Assembly: GCF_036345015.1 (NCBI RefSeq)
Contig: NZ_CP084098.1
Coordinates: 1,749,326-1,813,325 of the forward strand
Reading direction: 5' to 3'
DNA from: Cyanobacterium sp. Dongsha4
GTDB taxonomy: Bacteria; Cyanobacteriota; Cyanobacteriia; Cyanobacteriales; Cyanobacteriaceae
DNA length: 64,000 nucleotides
Shown here: positions 1 through 9,803 of the stretch, in pieces
Layout of the letters: the number at the start of each line of letters is the position of its first letter
How positions within the stretch are numbered: position 1 is the stretch's first letter
Notes under the pieces: model-generated
The model's input: the letters and a program-made list of their open reading frames with translations, nothing else
The model's database searches: none
Told to the model about the DNA's origin: nothing
Position numbers and translations under genes: made by a program

Positions 1-1555
1 CAGCAATTTCATTTGCTGTAAGAGAATTTAATTTTGCGACTAAATTAGTTTGTAATGATTGAGGAATATTAGGAATATTGGTAAAAGTTAAGCCATCAAC
101 TCCATTATTTCCAACTAAGTCTAAATCAGTAAATTTCAGAGGATTTTCTTCTTCTTGGACTTTTGTGACCAATAGTTGATGAGCAAATTGTGCCGCATCT
201 CTTTTCTGTTGAGGGGTTAAACTGTTCCAAGTACTCGGAAAGGCTGATTTAATATTTTTCCTCATATTCGAAAAATCAGCTTTATATACAGGTTGACAAG
301 CACTGAAGTCTGGATTTTGTGCCTTAGAATAGAATTGATTGCTTGTATTGTTATTAAAAGATTCGTTACTACTGGGAATAGAAGCTAATTGCTCACTCAC
401 TAATATAGGTTGTCTTAAACTGTGTCTTTGAGAAGAAGTTAGAGAAACAGCCACAGGAGCTGACACGGGAGAATTATTTGCTTGGGTTCGTTCAATGACT
501 TCAATAGTGAAAGGTATATCTTCACCGTATTTTGATTGATTTGTACCTGTGGGGATAAATTTAATTCTAATATCAGCTTTGGTAAAATATTCACCTGATG
601 AGTCTAAAAAGTCTGGTTCAGGTAATCCTAAAGGGTCTATGCCGACTCTTAAATCTGTAATACTGAAAGGCACTTTAACCTGACTATTATAATTATTGGG
701 ACTAACAGGAGAGGGGTTATTTCCTTTTTTCGCACTATCATTTCCTTTACTTGCAAATATATCATCCCCTGCGGTGGTAACATCACCATCTACTGCTAAT
801 TGATTTCCTATATATAAATCTCCATTGGTATGAACTGGCCCGCTTAGAGTCATGGTTGCACCGGGGAAGATTTCTAAGTCATCCTTATAAAAAGCGGCAA
901 ATTGAAACAGAGGAATTAAGCGGTTTTTAATGTCCATTTGCAGAATTGCGATCGCACCTCTTCCCTGACCATTTCCCTGTTGTTGTCTTTGCTGTACATC
1001 ACTATCTTTAAAAGCTAAAGCAATAATAGAATGTCCATACTCAATCATATTCAATCCAGCATGATTATCCCCCGGAGGAACATTGCCAACTTTACCAACA
1101 CCGCCATCTTTTTCTAAAACATAAGTGGTGGCAGAGTAACCACTACGCTCACTATCTCCCCCTGAAAATTGATAAGTTTTACATTGATAATCCCCTGTAC
1201 CATCACTAATACTATTATCAAAACAAGCCATTGTACTTTCTGGACTTGTACCACTAGGAACGCTATTACTTTGATATATTTTCGTAATTTCGTTAGCTCT
1301 TTCATTCAAAGCCGCTTCTGCCCCATAAAAACCGCTAGTGCTATCCACCGTTGCAGTATTGCTTACTTGTTCTATACGACTACTTCTGGCATAAACTAAA
1401 ACTAAACCTGCCAAACCAAATAAAATAGCAAGAGCAATTACTAAAACATATCCTTTTTCAGAATCAGTTTTGAGTAACTTAGATAAAAACCAGCATTTAA
1501 TAAACGATAAACCATCTTTTTTTAGAATTAATTGCTTTTTAGTGTTATTTTCCAT
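1..1555 (-). CDS. hpsA: Hormogonium polysaccharide protein HpsA, N-terminal part (partial)
   Basis: An open frame starts at the ATG at 1555-1553 and runs left without a stop to position 1, so about 518 N-terminal residues are present and the C-terminus lies outside the window. After a basic N-terminus (residues 1-34), a hydrophobic segment around residues 35-57 (KGYVLVIALAILFGLAGLVL) looks like a PilX/type IV pilin-like membrane anchor. It is followed by a long Ser/Thr/Asn-rich extracytoplasmic region without catalytic motifs. Known HpsA proteins are very large (well over 1000 residues), carry such an anchor and are needed for polysaccharide secretion in filamentous cyanobacteria. The gene lies 57 bp downstream of three pseudopilin genes on the same strand, the neighbourhood expected for an hps locus. 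The HpsA name rests on N-terminal similarity plus context, not on an alignment. Confidence 0.75.
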   Translation of the reverse strand, partial: MENNTKKQLILKKDGLSFIKCWFLSKLLKTDSEKGYVLVIALAILFGLAGLVLVYARSSRIEQVSNTATVDSTSGFYGAEAALNERANEITKIYQSNSVPSGTSPESTMACFDNSISDGTGDYQCKTYQFSGGDSERSGYSATTYVLEKDGGVGKVGNVPPGDNHAGLNMIEYGHSIIALAFKDSDVQQRQQQGNGQGRGAIAILQMDIKNRLIPLFQFAAFYKDDLEIFPGATMTLSGPVHTNGDLYIGNQLAVDGDVTTAGDDIFASKGNDSAKKGNNPSPVSPNNYNSQVKVPFSITDLRVGIDPLGLPEPDFLDSSGEYFTKADIRIKFIPTGTNQSKYGEDIPFTIEVIERTQANNSPVSAPVAVSLTSSQRHSLRQPILVSEQLASIPSSNESFNNNTSNQFYSKAQNPDFSACQPVYKADFSNMRKNIKSAFPSTWNSLTPQQKRDAAQFAHQLLVTKVQEEENPLKFTDLDLVGNNGVDGLTFTNIPNIPQSLQTNLVAKLNSLTANEIA

Positions 1556-1611
1556 GACATTAAATAAATCAAATAAAAGTTTAATATTGGTTAATAGTAA
1601 GAAATATAAAT

Positions 1612-2643
1612 TTAAAAATTTAAACGGTTACGAGGAAGAAATTGCTGTGATAGAGTTAAATCCTCTGCACTTAATTTCGCAAAATTACCTTTATCTTGGG
1701 GAGCTAAAGCCGTCACTTCAACATCAAGAGACTTAATGAGATTCCACGTATAGTCCCCCGAAAAACTTGGGTTACAGTTACTTACCCCTGTTAGGTCAAT
1801 AGTTTTACACTCTGACGGGGTTGCACTCACATTTTCCTGAATAATCGCTGTAATATCTAATTTTTCTACGTCTTCCACTAAGTCAAAAACCTCCCCATTC
1901 CTAATTAGTTGTAAGGTGTTATTCATAACTTTGTATGTACTTTCGTCAAATAGATAAATTGCCGTTGTCCCCGCCGAATAATCATTTGCCCAAGTATGAC
2001 TATTTGTAGTCAAATTGACAATATCTGGTTCTGTTCCCCCAGATGGTGTCATCGTCGTACCACCACTGTTAAGAGTTTCTTCTCCGTTGTATTCAAAGAA
2101 TTCCCCTTTATTAGTGGAAGTATCGACAATATAAGCTCTTACTGTATTGCCGTTGCGGAAATTCTGCCATTCTTTTACAGTGTCAGGCCAACCATCATTA
2201 TTACTATCATTAACCGATATACAAGCAGGAGAGGTAGTCAAACTTTTATCAAGCACAGCAACAGAGTCAGTACTGTTAGCACTGATGTCATCACAAAGAG
2301 TTAAAGGTTCTAAACCTCCTCGGCGAATAGTAATTTCCGACGTTCCGTTATTTGTACTAAGAGCAACCGCAGGAAATTCCTTATTACTGACATTCTCTCC
2401 CATTTGTTGTAAGTCTGGCCCGATACTTTGAAAAGCCGTTCTCAACCTTTGGTTTACATCTGTGGTTAGCTTATCTTTGCCGAAAAATTCTTTAATTTGG
2501 AAAAATCCAGAAAGGGCAGCACCGAGAATAATGCTACCCATCAGTAAAGTCGAAATTGCCTCAATTAGGCTAAAGCCTTTTTCGAGATTGCTTTTATCTT
2601 TGCAGTTGTGCAAAATTAGTCTGTACAGTGTAAATTTTTTCAT
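1612..2643 (-). CDS. Prepilin-type pseudopilin, HpsC-like
   Basis: The 343-residue product has a classic prepilin N-terminus: a basic leader, the cleavage/methylation motif LEKG^FSLIEA near residue 23, and a hydrophobic helix to about residue 48. The remainder is an Asn/Thr-rich periplasmic domain with scattered cysteines. Length and position suit the larger pseudopilin (HpsC type, PilW-like) of the cyanobacterial hps cluster, which would form a pseudopilus for polysaccharide export. Its start overlaps the 3' end of the upstream pseudopilin gene by 50 bp. No closer Met precedes the leader, so the overlap looks real and suggests translational coupling. It could instead be a minor pilin of the motility apparatus; HpsC is inferred from context. 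Confidence 0.72.
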   Translation of the reverse strand: MKKFTLYRLILHNCKDKSNLEKGFSLIEAISTLLMGSIILGAALSGFFQIKEFFGKDKLTTDVNQRLRTAFQSIGPDLQQMGENVSNKEFPAVALSTNNGTSEITIRRGGLEPLTLCDDISANSTDSVAVLDKSLTTSPACISVNDSNNDGWPDTVKEWQNFRNGNTVRAYIVDTSTNKGEFFEYNGEETLNSGGTTMTPSGGTEPDIVNLTTNSHTWANDYSAGTTAIYLFDESTYKVMNNTLQLIRNGEVFDLVEDVEKLDITAIIQENVSATPSECKTIDLTGVSNCNPSFSGDYTWNLIKSLDVEVTALAPQDKGNFAKLSAEDLTLSQQFLPRNRLNF

Positions 2644-3109
2644 TGTCTCTTTTTTTATCGATAACTTGAACTACTATGTAACGAATCAACCTATCTGTTG
2701 AACTACTCGGACAGTTGCTCACTTTAATTTGACCAGTAGGTTTCCCTGTTTGTGGATCTATTTCATCTTCAACCGTGGGATTATCTGTACAAACATACAC
2801 ATTCGCATCAAAGGTATGACCAAAACTGATGCGATCTGCTAGGGTTGTCGGTGTATTACCTGTTACTGTAACATTGGTAACGTTTTTACCTAGTTGGAAA
2901 CGCAGATCATCTAAAACATCTTTTCCCACGGCCACGGCGGCACTTTCGATTTCTTGTTTTAAATTTTGCATTTTCAACATCAGAACCATTTGTCCGTTTA
3001 AAGCAAAAGCCATACTCAAAACAATAATTGCAACTAAACATTCAAGAAAAGTAAAACCCTCCTCTCGATTTCGGTATTTAATTAGCCAGTGTTTAAGTAA
3101 ATTTTTCAT
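2594..3109 (-). CDS. Prepilin-type pseudopilin, HpsB/PilV-like
   Basis: This 171-residue protein begins with a short basic leader and the prepilin peptidase motif EEG^FTFLECLVAI at about residues 17-27, followed by a hydrophobic helix with the E+5-type glutamate. That is the hallmark of type IV pilin-like proteins. A Cys-containing globular part follows (for example NVYVCTDNP) and ends with a beta-rich YTVQTNF segment, as in PilV/HpsB-type minor pilins. It is the second of three pseudopilin genes in tandem ahead of hpsA, 72 bp after the first and overlapping the next by 50 bp, so co-transcription is likely. The HpsB assignment is inferred from size and order. Confidence 0.7.
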   Translation of the reverse strand: MKNLLKHWLIKYRNREEGFTFLECLVAIIVLSMAFALNGQMVLMLKMQNLKQEIESAAVAVGKDVLDDLRFQLGKNVTNVTVTGNTPTTLADRISFGHTFDANVYVCTDNPTVEDEIDPQTGKPTGQIKVSNCPSSSTDRLIRYIVVQVIDKKRDNEKIYTVQTNFAQLQR

Positions 3110-3181
3110 AAAAATACATAATTAAAAATAAAAAATTATTGGGGGTAAATAGCAAAACATTAAATTAAACTCCGAACTCAA

Positions 3182-3970
3182 TTAATTAGTTTCGATCGCA
3201 CCTCCTTTTAAAATCGTTAAAGTTTCTTCATTGCTAGAACCATCCTTGAAAGTCAGTTCCAACTTAGCCTGAGAATTTCCTGAATTATCATAAATAGTAG
3301 CTATACCACGACTATTAAAACACAGAGTCCAATTAGTTATGTTAGATGACACCGTCACATTTTCAGGTAGTTGCAAATACTCATAAACAGACTTCCCATT
3401 GATATTTTTTTTCAAATTCAAAGCACTGTCTTCCTTCCAGTTTTCCACTAACTCCACAGTGCCATCTTTGTTTTGGGAACTACCTAAAGCCTGTCCTAAA
3501 CGAATAGTTGTAGCGTCTAAAATACCAATAACTTCATTATTTGCAGTATCACCACCAACTTTTAAAAAATCTCCTTCAGCAAATCCCCCAGTAGAATATA
3601 CTTTAATATCAGTCTGAGAACTACCTGCATCTTCACTCAATCTTGTTAACGCTTCACAACCCCTAGTATTAGCAATTTCAATTAAGAATTTATCCGACTG
3701 ATTCGGATCAAAACTTAACCTTGCCGCCGAAGTTTGAGAAATGGCTCGTTGACGAGTAACACCCACCAAAGATTTAGCTAGGTTATAAGCATCACCACTA
3801 GCACTACTAGAATCCCCGAAAAAGAGACGAGGTCCCACCAATGCTCCCATAATTCCCAAAATTACTAAAACCGTAAGAACCTCTACCAACGTATAACCAT
3901 AATTTTGTGAGATTTTTAAAGATTTTATAAAGTTGCTTAAAAATTGAGTTTTTTTTCCTTGCTGTTCCAC
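3182..3970 (-). CDS. GspH/FimT-like pseudopilin
   Basis: The 262-residue product carries a prepilin N-terminus around residue 25 (NYG^YTLVEVLTVLVILGIMG), with Tyr rather than Phe at +1 and the conserved Glu at +5. The body resembles GspH/FimT minor pseudopilins: a helix rich in small residues, then a beta-rich domain ending in a TLTILKGGAIETN tail. It is the first gene of the minus-strand cluster that runs into hpsA, so its promoter should lie in the 3971-4456 spacer. By analogy with type II secretion and type IV pilus systems it may prime or tip the pseudopilus. A longer upstream start was not preferred because the leader from 3970 is already long. Confidence 0.7.
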   Translation of the reverse strand: MEQQGKKTQFLSNFIKSLKISQNYGYTLVEVLTVLVILGIMGALVGPRLFFGDSSSASGDAYNLAKSLVGVTRQRAISQTSAARLSFDPNQSDKFLIEIANTRGCEALTRLSEDAGSSQTDIKVYSTGGFAEGDFLKVGGDTANNEVIGILDATTIRLGQALGSSQNKDGTVELVENWKEDSALNLKKNINGKSVYEYLQLPENVTVSSNITNWTLCFNSRGIATIYDNSGNSQAKLELTFKDGSSNEETLTILKGGAIETN

Positions 3971-4456
3971 TGATACCCCCTGCCCCCATGTAAAAATATC
4001 TAAGTACCTAGCCAGAATTTACTCTTGATCTTAACCATTTTCAGTAGAGAAAATATCAGTAATAATACGCATTTTTATTTTAATTTTTGATTAAGTTAAC
4101 GTATAACATTAAGTGTCTATTAAGTAACTAATGATTAAAACTCAATAACATTAAAAAATGTAAAATATTACAGGGAATATAAAATAGTTTTCTCGCTTTG
4201 TTCCAAGCTCAGTTCGAGACAAAAATATTCGGTTGAGGCAGTTATCAATTAATTATAGGTTAGCAGGTTTCAGCTTGAAAACCATTGAAATCTTGATTAA
4301 TAAATCTAAAAATTTAGAATAGGAAAATTGATTAAGATATATTTGTTATCAATTCTTCAAACTAATACTTAACAGAAAACACCTTATATTTCTTTAAAGA
4401 ATAATTTATCAAAACGAGAAATAAAAGAATCTTTATTTTATTCCAAATTACGATCC
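3971..4456. other. Divergent intergenic region, hps cluster / DUF4351 gene
   Basis: About 490 bp of AT-rich sequence lies between two divergent genes and must hold both promoters. I see no RNA gene, no strong hairpin and no convincing ORF in it. Confidence 0.5.
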
Positions 4457-5380
4457 ATGATAGACCACGATCGCCTTTTTAAAGAACTAATACAAACATT
4501 TTTTTGGGAATTTATGGAGTTATTTATTCCTGAAGTTTTGCAATATGTATCAAAAGAAACTTTAACCTTTTTACCCGAAGAAGTTTTTACCGATGTTACC
4601 GCAGGGGAAAAACGAAAAATTGATCTTTTAGCCCAAGTAAAATGGCAAGAAGAAGAAGGTTTCTTCCTCATTCATATTGAGAATCAAGCCTATAATCAAA
4701 AAGAATTTGAACGGAGAATGTTTCATTATTTTGCCCGTTTAGATCAAAAATATCGCTTACCTATTTATCCCATCTTTATTTTCTCCTATGATAAGCCAAA
4801 AAGAGAAGAGAAAAATCAATATCAAGTCATTTTTCCTAACAAAAAAATCCTCGAATTTAACTTTACTACTATCCAGTTAAATCGACTACCTTGGCGACAA
4901 TTTTTGTCTCAACCCAATCCCATTGCTTCGGCTTTAATGGCAAAAATGGATTTTAAACCAGAGGAAAGAGTTAAGGTAAAATTAGAATGCCTGAGAATGT
5001 TAGCAACTTTAAGTTTAGATCCTGCTAGAATAAAGTTAATTTCAGGATTCATTGATACCTATTTAAAATTAAACCCAACGGAAAAACAAGCATTTGATAC
5101 CGAATTAAAACAAACAGAAATAACAAAGGAGGAAAAAATTATGGAAATCGTCACCAGTTGGATGGAGGAAGGCATTGAAATAGGAGAAAAAAGAGGAGAA
5201 GAAAGAGGTGAAAAAAATGTAATTAAGCGTTTAATTAAAAGGCGATTTAATAATCTTTCTCAAGAATTAGAAGACAAAATTAATAGTTTATCTCTATCTC
5301 AAATTGATAATTTAGCAGATGCAATTTTTGATTTTCAATCTCTGGATGATGTGATTCACTGGTTAGAAATTAACGCTTAA
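4457..5380 (+). CDS. Rpn-family PD-(D/E)XK nuclease-like protein with DUF4351 C-terminus
   Basis: The 307-residue protein starts MIDHDRLFKELIQTFFWEF, the usual opening of cyanobacterial Rpn/YhgA-like putative transposase-nuclease proteins. Residues 45-75 contain a D-x(15)-E-x-x pattern (DLLAQVKW, then FFLIHIENQA) that fits a PD-(D/E)XK core. The C-terminal stretch, about residues 245-305, with KRLIKRRFNNLSQELEDKI and LADAIFDFQSLDDVIHWL, fits DUF4351. A run EKRGEERGEKN links the two parts. Members of this family are abundant in cyanobacteria and are linked to DNA cleavage or horizontal gene exchange, but the cellular role here is unknown. It stands alone between the hps cluster and carB. Biochemical activity is inferred from family membership only. 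Confidence 0.8.
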   Translation: MIDHDRLFKELIQTFFWEFMELFIPEVLQYVSKETLTFLPEEVFTDVTAGEKRKIDLLAQVKWQEEEGFFLIHIENQAYNQKEFERRMFHYFARLDQKYRLPIYPIFIFSYDKPKREEKNQYQVIFPNKKILEFNFTTIQLNRLPWRQFLSQPNPIASALMAKMDFKPEERVKVKLECLRMLATLSLDPARIKLISGFIDTYLKLNPTEKQAFDTELKQTEITKEEKIMEIVTSWMEEGIEIGEKRGEERGEKNVIKRLIKRRFNNLSQELEDKINSLSLSQIDNLADAIFDFQSLDDVIHWLEINA

Positions 5381-5594
5381 TCGCATCTCTAGGAATTAAA
5401 TTAAATAAAAAAATAATTATTGTTATTTATTCAACAAAAGCAAATAAAATTACCATTTTTGTTCATTCCTTATATTTTTGCACAAACCCTATTTATGAGT
5501 AAATCTTGATAAAGAGATAGAGAAATAACCGCTATGTAGATTAAAATGATCGGGATCGATGTATAAAATTGAATATTGTTAAGCCGTAAAATCT

Positions 5595-8500
5595 ATGCCA
5601 CGTCGTGAAGATATAAATAAAATATTACTATTAGGTTCAGGACCTATTATTATTGGACAAGCCTGTGAATTTGACTATTCTGGTACACAAGCCTGTAAAG
5701 CGCTACGAGAGGAAGGTTATGAAGTAGTTTTAGTTAACTCCAACCCTGCTACTATTATGACTGATCCCGAAACGGCAGAACGTACCTATATAGAACCCAT
5801 TACCCCCGAAATAGTCGAGAAAGTCATCGCCAAAGAAAGACCTGACGCATTATTACCCACAATGGGAGGACAAACTGCCCTCAATACTGCTGTTGCTTTA
5901 GCAGAATCAGGAGTATTGAATAAATACGGAGTAGAGTTAATTGGGGCGAAATTACCTGCTATCAAAATGGCAGAAGATAGGGAATTATTCAAAGAAGCGA
6001 TGGCTCGTATCGGTGTGCCTGTATGCCCTTCAGGGATTGCTAGTAACTGGGAAGAAGCTAAAGCCGTAGCGGAAGAAATTGGTTCTTATCCTTTAATTAT
6101 ACGTCCTGCATTCACTATGGGCGGTACTGGTGGCGGTATTGCCTATAACCAAGAAGAATATGAGGAAATGGCAAAGTTTGGGATTGATGCTTCTCCCGTG
6201 TCGCAGATTTTGGTAGAAAAATCTCTCATCGGTTGGAAGGAATACGAGTTGGAAGTAATGCGCGATTTAGCGGATAATGTGGTTATTATCTGTTCGATCG
6301 AAAATATTGATCCGATGGGGGTACATACTGGAGATTCTATCACCGTTGCCCCTGCTCAAACTTTAACTGATAAAGAATATCAAAGATTAAGAGACTACGC
6401 TAAAGCTATTATCCGAGAGATTGGGGTAGAAACAGGAGGTTCTAATATTCAGTTTTCCGTTAATCCTGTTAATGGGGAAGTGATTGTAATTGAGATGAAT
6501 CCCCGTGTATCTCGTTCCTCAGCATTGGCATCAAAAGCGACAGGTTTCCCCATTGCTAAATTTGCGGCAAAATTAGCGGTAGGTTATACCCTTGATGAGA
6601 TTTCCAATGATATTACCCAGAAAACTCCTGCTTCTTTTGAGCCTACCATTGATTATGTAGTGACCAAAATTCCTCGTTTTGCCTTTGAAAAATTCCCCGG
6701 TGCTGAACCCATTTTAACTACACAAATGAAGTCTGTGGGAGAGGCAATGGCTATCGGGCGTACTTTCTGTGAATCTTTCCAAAAAGCGTTAAGATCTTTA
6801 GAAACAGGGCGTTATGGCTTTGGTTGTGATAAAAACGAGACTTTACCCACTCTCTCTCAAATTAGCTCCCATTTACGCACCCCTAACCCTGAAAGGATTT
6901 TTAGTGTTTACCATGCCTTTAAATTGGGGATGAGTGTAGAACAAGTGTTCGAGTTAACTGCGATCGACCCTTGGTTTTTGGATAAAATGCAGTCATTAGT
7001 GGAGATAGAGAAGTTTATGAAGCGGACTTCTTTAAAAGACATTAAAGCTGATGATATGCTTACCATTAAACAACATGGATTCAGCGATCGCCAAGTTGCT
7101 TTTGCGACCAAGACAACAGAAGATGAAGTAAGAGCATATCGTAAATCGTTAGGTATCACCCCTGTTTATAAATTAGTGGATACTTGTGCCGCCGAGTTTG
7201 AAGCCTTTACCCCGTACTATTACTCTACCTATGAATCAGGGGAAAGTGAAAACAATATCACCGATAAACCGAAAGTAATGATTTTAGGCGGAGGCCCTAA
7301 TCGTATCGGACAGGGTATAGAATTTGATTATTGTTGTTGTCATGCGGCTTTTGCTTTATCAGATGCAGGTTATGAAACAATTATGGTTAACTCCAATCCT
7401 GAAACTGTTTCCACTGATTATGATACAAGCGATCGCCTTTATTTTGAGCCTTTAACTAAAGAAGATGTCTTAAATATCATCGAAGCGGAGAATCCTGATG
7501 GTGTAATTATTCAATTTGGGGGACAAACTCCCTTAAAATTAGCTGTACCTTTGAAAAACTACCTCGCACATCCTGATACTACCGTTAAAACCAAAATTTG
7601 GGGAACTTCTCCCGATTCCATCGACACCGCCGAAGATAGAGAGAAATTCGAGGCAATCCTGAAGGAGTTAGACATCAAACAACCTCCCAACGGTATCGCG
7701 CGCAGTTTTGAAGAGGCTTTAGCCGTTGCTAATCGCATCAGTTATCCTGTGGTTGTGCGTCCTTCCTATGTACTCGGAGGCAGAGCTATGCGTATCGTTT
7801 ATAATGAGCAGGAATTAGAACATTATATGACCTATGCGGTAGATGTTGAGCCTGACCATCCTATTTTAATCGATAAATTCCTCGAAAATGCCATTGAGGT
7901 TGACGTAGATGCGATCGCAGATCATACTGGACAGGTGGTCATTGGTGGTATCATGGAGCATATCGAGGAAGCAGGGGTGCATTCTGGGGATTCCGCTTGT
8001 TCGATTCCTTATACTTCCCTCTCCGATGATGTTTTAAGCATCATTCGCACTGCAACCGTCAAATTAGCTAAATCCTTGCAAGTAATCGGCTTAATGAACA
8101 TCCAATATGCCGTACAAGGAGAAACCGTCTATATCCTCGAAGCGAATCCTCGTGCGTCTCGTACTGTGCCGTATGTTTCTAAAGCGACAGGCAGACCTTT
8201 AGCCAAAGTTGCTTCCCTCATCATGTCTGGTAAAACCCTTGCAGAATTGGACGTAACCGAAGAGATAATCCCTCGTCATGTGGCAGTTAAAGAGGCTGTA
8301 TTGCCCTTCAGCAAGTTCCCCGGTACGGATACCTTATTAGGTCCTGAAATGCGTAGTACAGGCGAGGTAATGGGCATTGATAGCGATTTTGGTAAAGCCT
8401 TCGCTAAAGCGGAAATCGGTGCAGGTGTAATTCTTGATACCACTGGAACGGTCTTTATTTCCATGAATAATCGAGACAAAGGTGCGATCGTATCTGTGGC

Positions 8501-8843
8501 AAAAGACTTACAAGCTCTAGGTTTCAAGATTGTGGCGACTTCCGGGACTCGTCAAACCCTGTTAGAAAATGGGGTGAAGGATGTGGATTTAGTCTTAAAA
8601 CTCCATGAAGGTCGTCCCCATGTAGTGGACTTGATTAAAAATAAGCAAATTCAGTTTATTATCAATACTCCTAGCAATGAGGAGGAAACCCAAACCGATG
8701 GGCGTAAAATTCGTCGGGCGGCTTTAGATTACAAGTTACCGATTATTACAACTATTGCAGGAGCAAGGGCAACAGTGGAAGCGATTCGATCGCTTCAGTC
8801 AGAACCTTTACAGGTTAAGGCTTTACAGGATTATTTTGTGTAA
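5595..8843 (+). CDS. carB: Carbamoyl-phosphate synthase large subunit
   Basis: The 1082-residue product is full length for CarB, which makes carbamoyl phosphate from bicarbonate, ammonia (from CarA glutaminase) and two ATP for arginine and pyrimidine synthesis. Two homologous halves are visible. Each opens with a [18 protein letters not shown]-type loop and GIEFDY or ACEFDYSG, and each has an ATP-grasp domain (about residues 128-335 and 670-870) with the EMNPR/EANPR metal-binding motif. The C-terminal 140 residues are the MGS-like allosteric domain. carA is not adjacent. argF, the arginine-branch consumer of carbamoyl phosphate, lies about 18 kb away. The start is the ATG of [17 protein letters not shown], which matches the usual family N-terminus. 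Confidence 0.97.
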   Translation: MPRREDINKILLLGSGPIIIGQACEFDYSGTQACKALREEGYEVVLVNSNPATIMTDPETAERTYIEPITPEIVEKVIAKERPDALLPTMGGQTALNTAVALAESGVLNKYGVELIGAKLPAIKMAEDRELFKEAMARIGVPVCPSGIASNWEEAKAVAEEIGSYPLIIRPAFTMGGTGGGIAYNQEEYEEMAKFGIDASPVSQILVEKSLIGWKEYELEVMRDLADNVVIICSIENIDPMGVHTGDSITVAPAQTLTDKEYQRLRDYAKAIIREIGVETGGSNIQFSVNPVNGEVIVIEMNPRVSRSSALASKATGFPIAKFAAKLAVGYTLDEISNDITQKTPASFEPTIDYVVTKIPRFAFEKFPGAEPILTTQMKSVGEAMAIGRTFCESFQKALRSLETGRYGFGCDKNETLPTLSQISSHLRTPNPERIFSVYHAFKLGMSVEQVFELTAIDPWFLDKMQSLVEIEKFMKRTSLKDIKADDMLTIKQHGFSDRQVAFATKTTEDEVRAYRKSLGITPVYKLVDTCAAEFEAFTPYYYSTYESGESENNITDKPKVMILGGGPNRIGQGIEFDYCCCHAAFALSDAGYETIMVNSNPETVSTDYDTSDRLYFEPLTKEDVLNIIEAENPDGVIIQFGGQTPLKLAVPLKNYLAHPDTTVKTKIWGTSPDSIDTAEDREKFEAILKELDIKQPPNGIARSFEEALAVANRISYPVVVRPSYVLGGRAMRIVYNEQELEHYMTYAVDVEPDHPILIDKFLENAIEVDVDAIADHTGQVVIGGIMEHIEEAGVHSGDSACSIPYTSLSDDVLSIIRTATVKLAKSLQVIGLMNIQYAVQGETVYILEANPRASRTVPYVSKATGRPLAKVASLIMSGKTLAELDVTEEIIPRHVAVKEAVLPFSKFPGTDTLLGPEMRSTGEVMGIDSDFGKAFAKAEIGAGVILDTTGTVFISMNNRDKGAIVSVAKDLQALGFKIVATSGTRQTLLENGVKDVDLVLKLHEGRPHVVDLIKNKQIQFIINTPSNEEETQTDGRKIRRAALDYKLPIITTIAGARATVEAIRSLQSEPLQVKALQDYFV

Positions 8844-8854
8844 TTTATTCTGAT

Positions 8855-8871
8855 GGTGGGCATTGCCCACC
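8855..8871. repeat. GGTGGGCATTGCCCACC hairpin after carB
   Basis: A 7-bp perfect stem with a 3-nt loop lies 12 bp after the carB stop. This GTGGGCAATGCCCACC-type palindrome is familiar as a dispersed cyanobacterial repeat. It could act as a weak transcription terminator, but no clean U-run follows. Confidence 0.5.
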
Positions 8872-9017
8872 CTACTGGTTAATTTTAATTATTTTTATCT
8901 CATTCATTGAAGTTTGATGACTTTTTATTGTAGGTGCAATCCCATCTGAATCTTCTGCCTAGAACCCATCTCATAGATTTAATTTAAAAATATACACTCA
9001 TAGCCTCTTGTCAAAAT

Positions 9018-9038
9018 AAATGATAACGATTATCATTT
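9018..9038. promoter_or_regulatory. Zur-box-like palindrome upstream of folE
   Basis: A perfect 9-bp inverted repeat, AAATGATAA-CGA-TTATCATTT, ends 24 bp before the folE ATG. The TGATAA...TTATCA core matches the operator of FUR-family regulators and most resembles the zinc regulator Zur in cyanobacteria. The downstream genes encode a zinc-dependent enzyme and a His-rich CobW GTPase, so zinc control fits better than iron. Binding by Zur is inference. Confidence 0.7.
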
Positions 9039-9062
9039 TAAAGAGTCTCATCAGCAAATAAT

Positions 9063-9722
9063 ATGACATATACAGAATCTTCCATTATCAATTCTGCTAA
9101 CCAGAATCATGGCTTACCTAACCTCATCACAGAATCACAGCCTCCCGTAACAGAAGCGGATATGATTCAAGCTGTTAGAACATTGTTACTAGGTTTAGGG
9201 GAAAATCCCGACAGAGAAGGATTAAAAGACACCCCTAAAAGAGTGGTAAAAGCCTTGAAATTTCTCACCTCTGGTTATAGTCAATCCCTTGATGAATTGC
9301 TAAATGGTGCAGTATTCCATGAAAATGCGAATGAAATGGTGTTAGTGAGAGATATTGACTTATTTAGCTCTTGTGAGCATCATATACTACCGATTTTAGG
9401 TAGGGCGCACGTTGCTTATATTCCTAATGGCAAAGTCATTGGTTTATCGAAAATTGCTCGTATTTGCGAAATGTATGCTAGAAGATTGCAAGTGCAAGAA
9501 CGTTTAACCGCTCAAATTGCCGATGCTTTACAAGGTTTATTGCAACCTCAAGGGGTAGCGGTGGTTATCGAAGCAACTCATATGTGTATGGTAATGCGGG
9601 GAGTGCAAAAACCCGGTTCTTGGACTTCAACAAGTGCATTACGTGGGGTATTTAATGATGATGCCAAAACCCGTCAGGAGTTTATGAATTTAATTCAGCA
9701 TCGTCCTACTTTTAACAGTTAA
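9063..9722 (+). CDS. folE: GTP cyclohydrolase I (type IA)
   Basis: FolE converts GTP to dihydroneopterin triphosphate, the first step to folate and pterins, as a zinc-dependent homodecamer. The 219-residue protein has a variable N-terminus of about 30 residues, then the conserved core: [15 protein letters not shown], zinc-site CEHH at about residue 102, [18 protein letters not shown], and the second zinc cysteine in [12 protein letters not shown]. The C-terminus (RQEFMNLI) is normal. It is followed after 81 bp by a CobW-family gene on the same strand and preceded by a Zur-like palindrome. The arrangement suggests that supply of zinc to FolE, or a spare FolE expressed under zinc shortage, is regulated together with a zinc chaperone. 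That regulatory logic is inferred; the enzyme call is firm. Confidence 0.95.
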   Translation: MTYTESSIINSANQNHGLPNLITESQPPVTEADMIQAVRTLLLGLGENPDREGLKDTPKRVVKALKFLTSGYSQSLDELLNGAVFHENANEMVLVRDIDLFSSCEHHILPILGRAHVAYIPNGKVIGLSKIARICEMYARRLQVQERLTAQIADALQGLLQPQGVAVVIEATHMCMVMRGVQKPGSWTSTSALRGVFNDDAKTRQEFMNLIQHRPTFNS

Positions 9723-9750
9723 TGGCGGTAGGCTAAGGTATTAAAGTGAA

Positions 9751-9767
9751 ACAGGCATTTTGCCTGT
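9751..9767. terminator. Hairpin between folE and cobW
   Basis: ACAGGCA-TTT-TGCCTGT forms a 7-bp stem in the 81-bp spacer. No U-run follows, so it may be an attenuator or an mRNA-stability element rather than a strong terminator. Confidence 0.4.
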
Positions 9768-9803
9768 GATAATTATTACTATATCTTTTGCATTCTTATA
9801 TTT

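Noticed and set aside
8855-8871. carB hairpin as a transposon end
   Set aside because: No partner repeat or transposase nearby; it is better explained as a dispersed palindrome or weak terminator.
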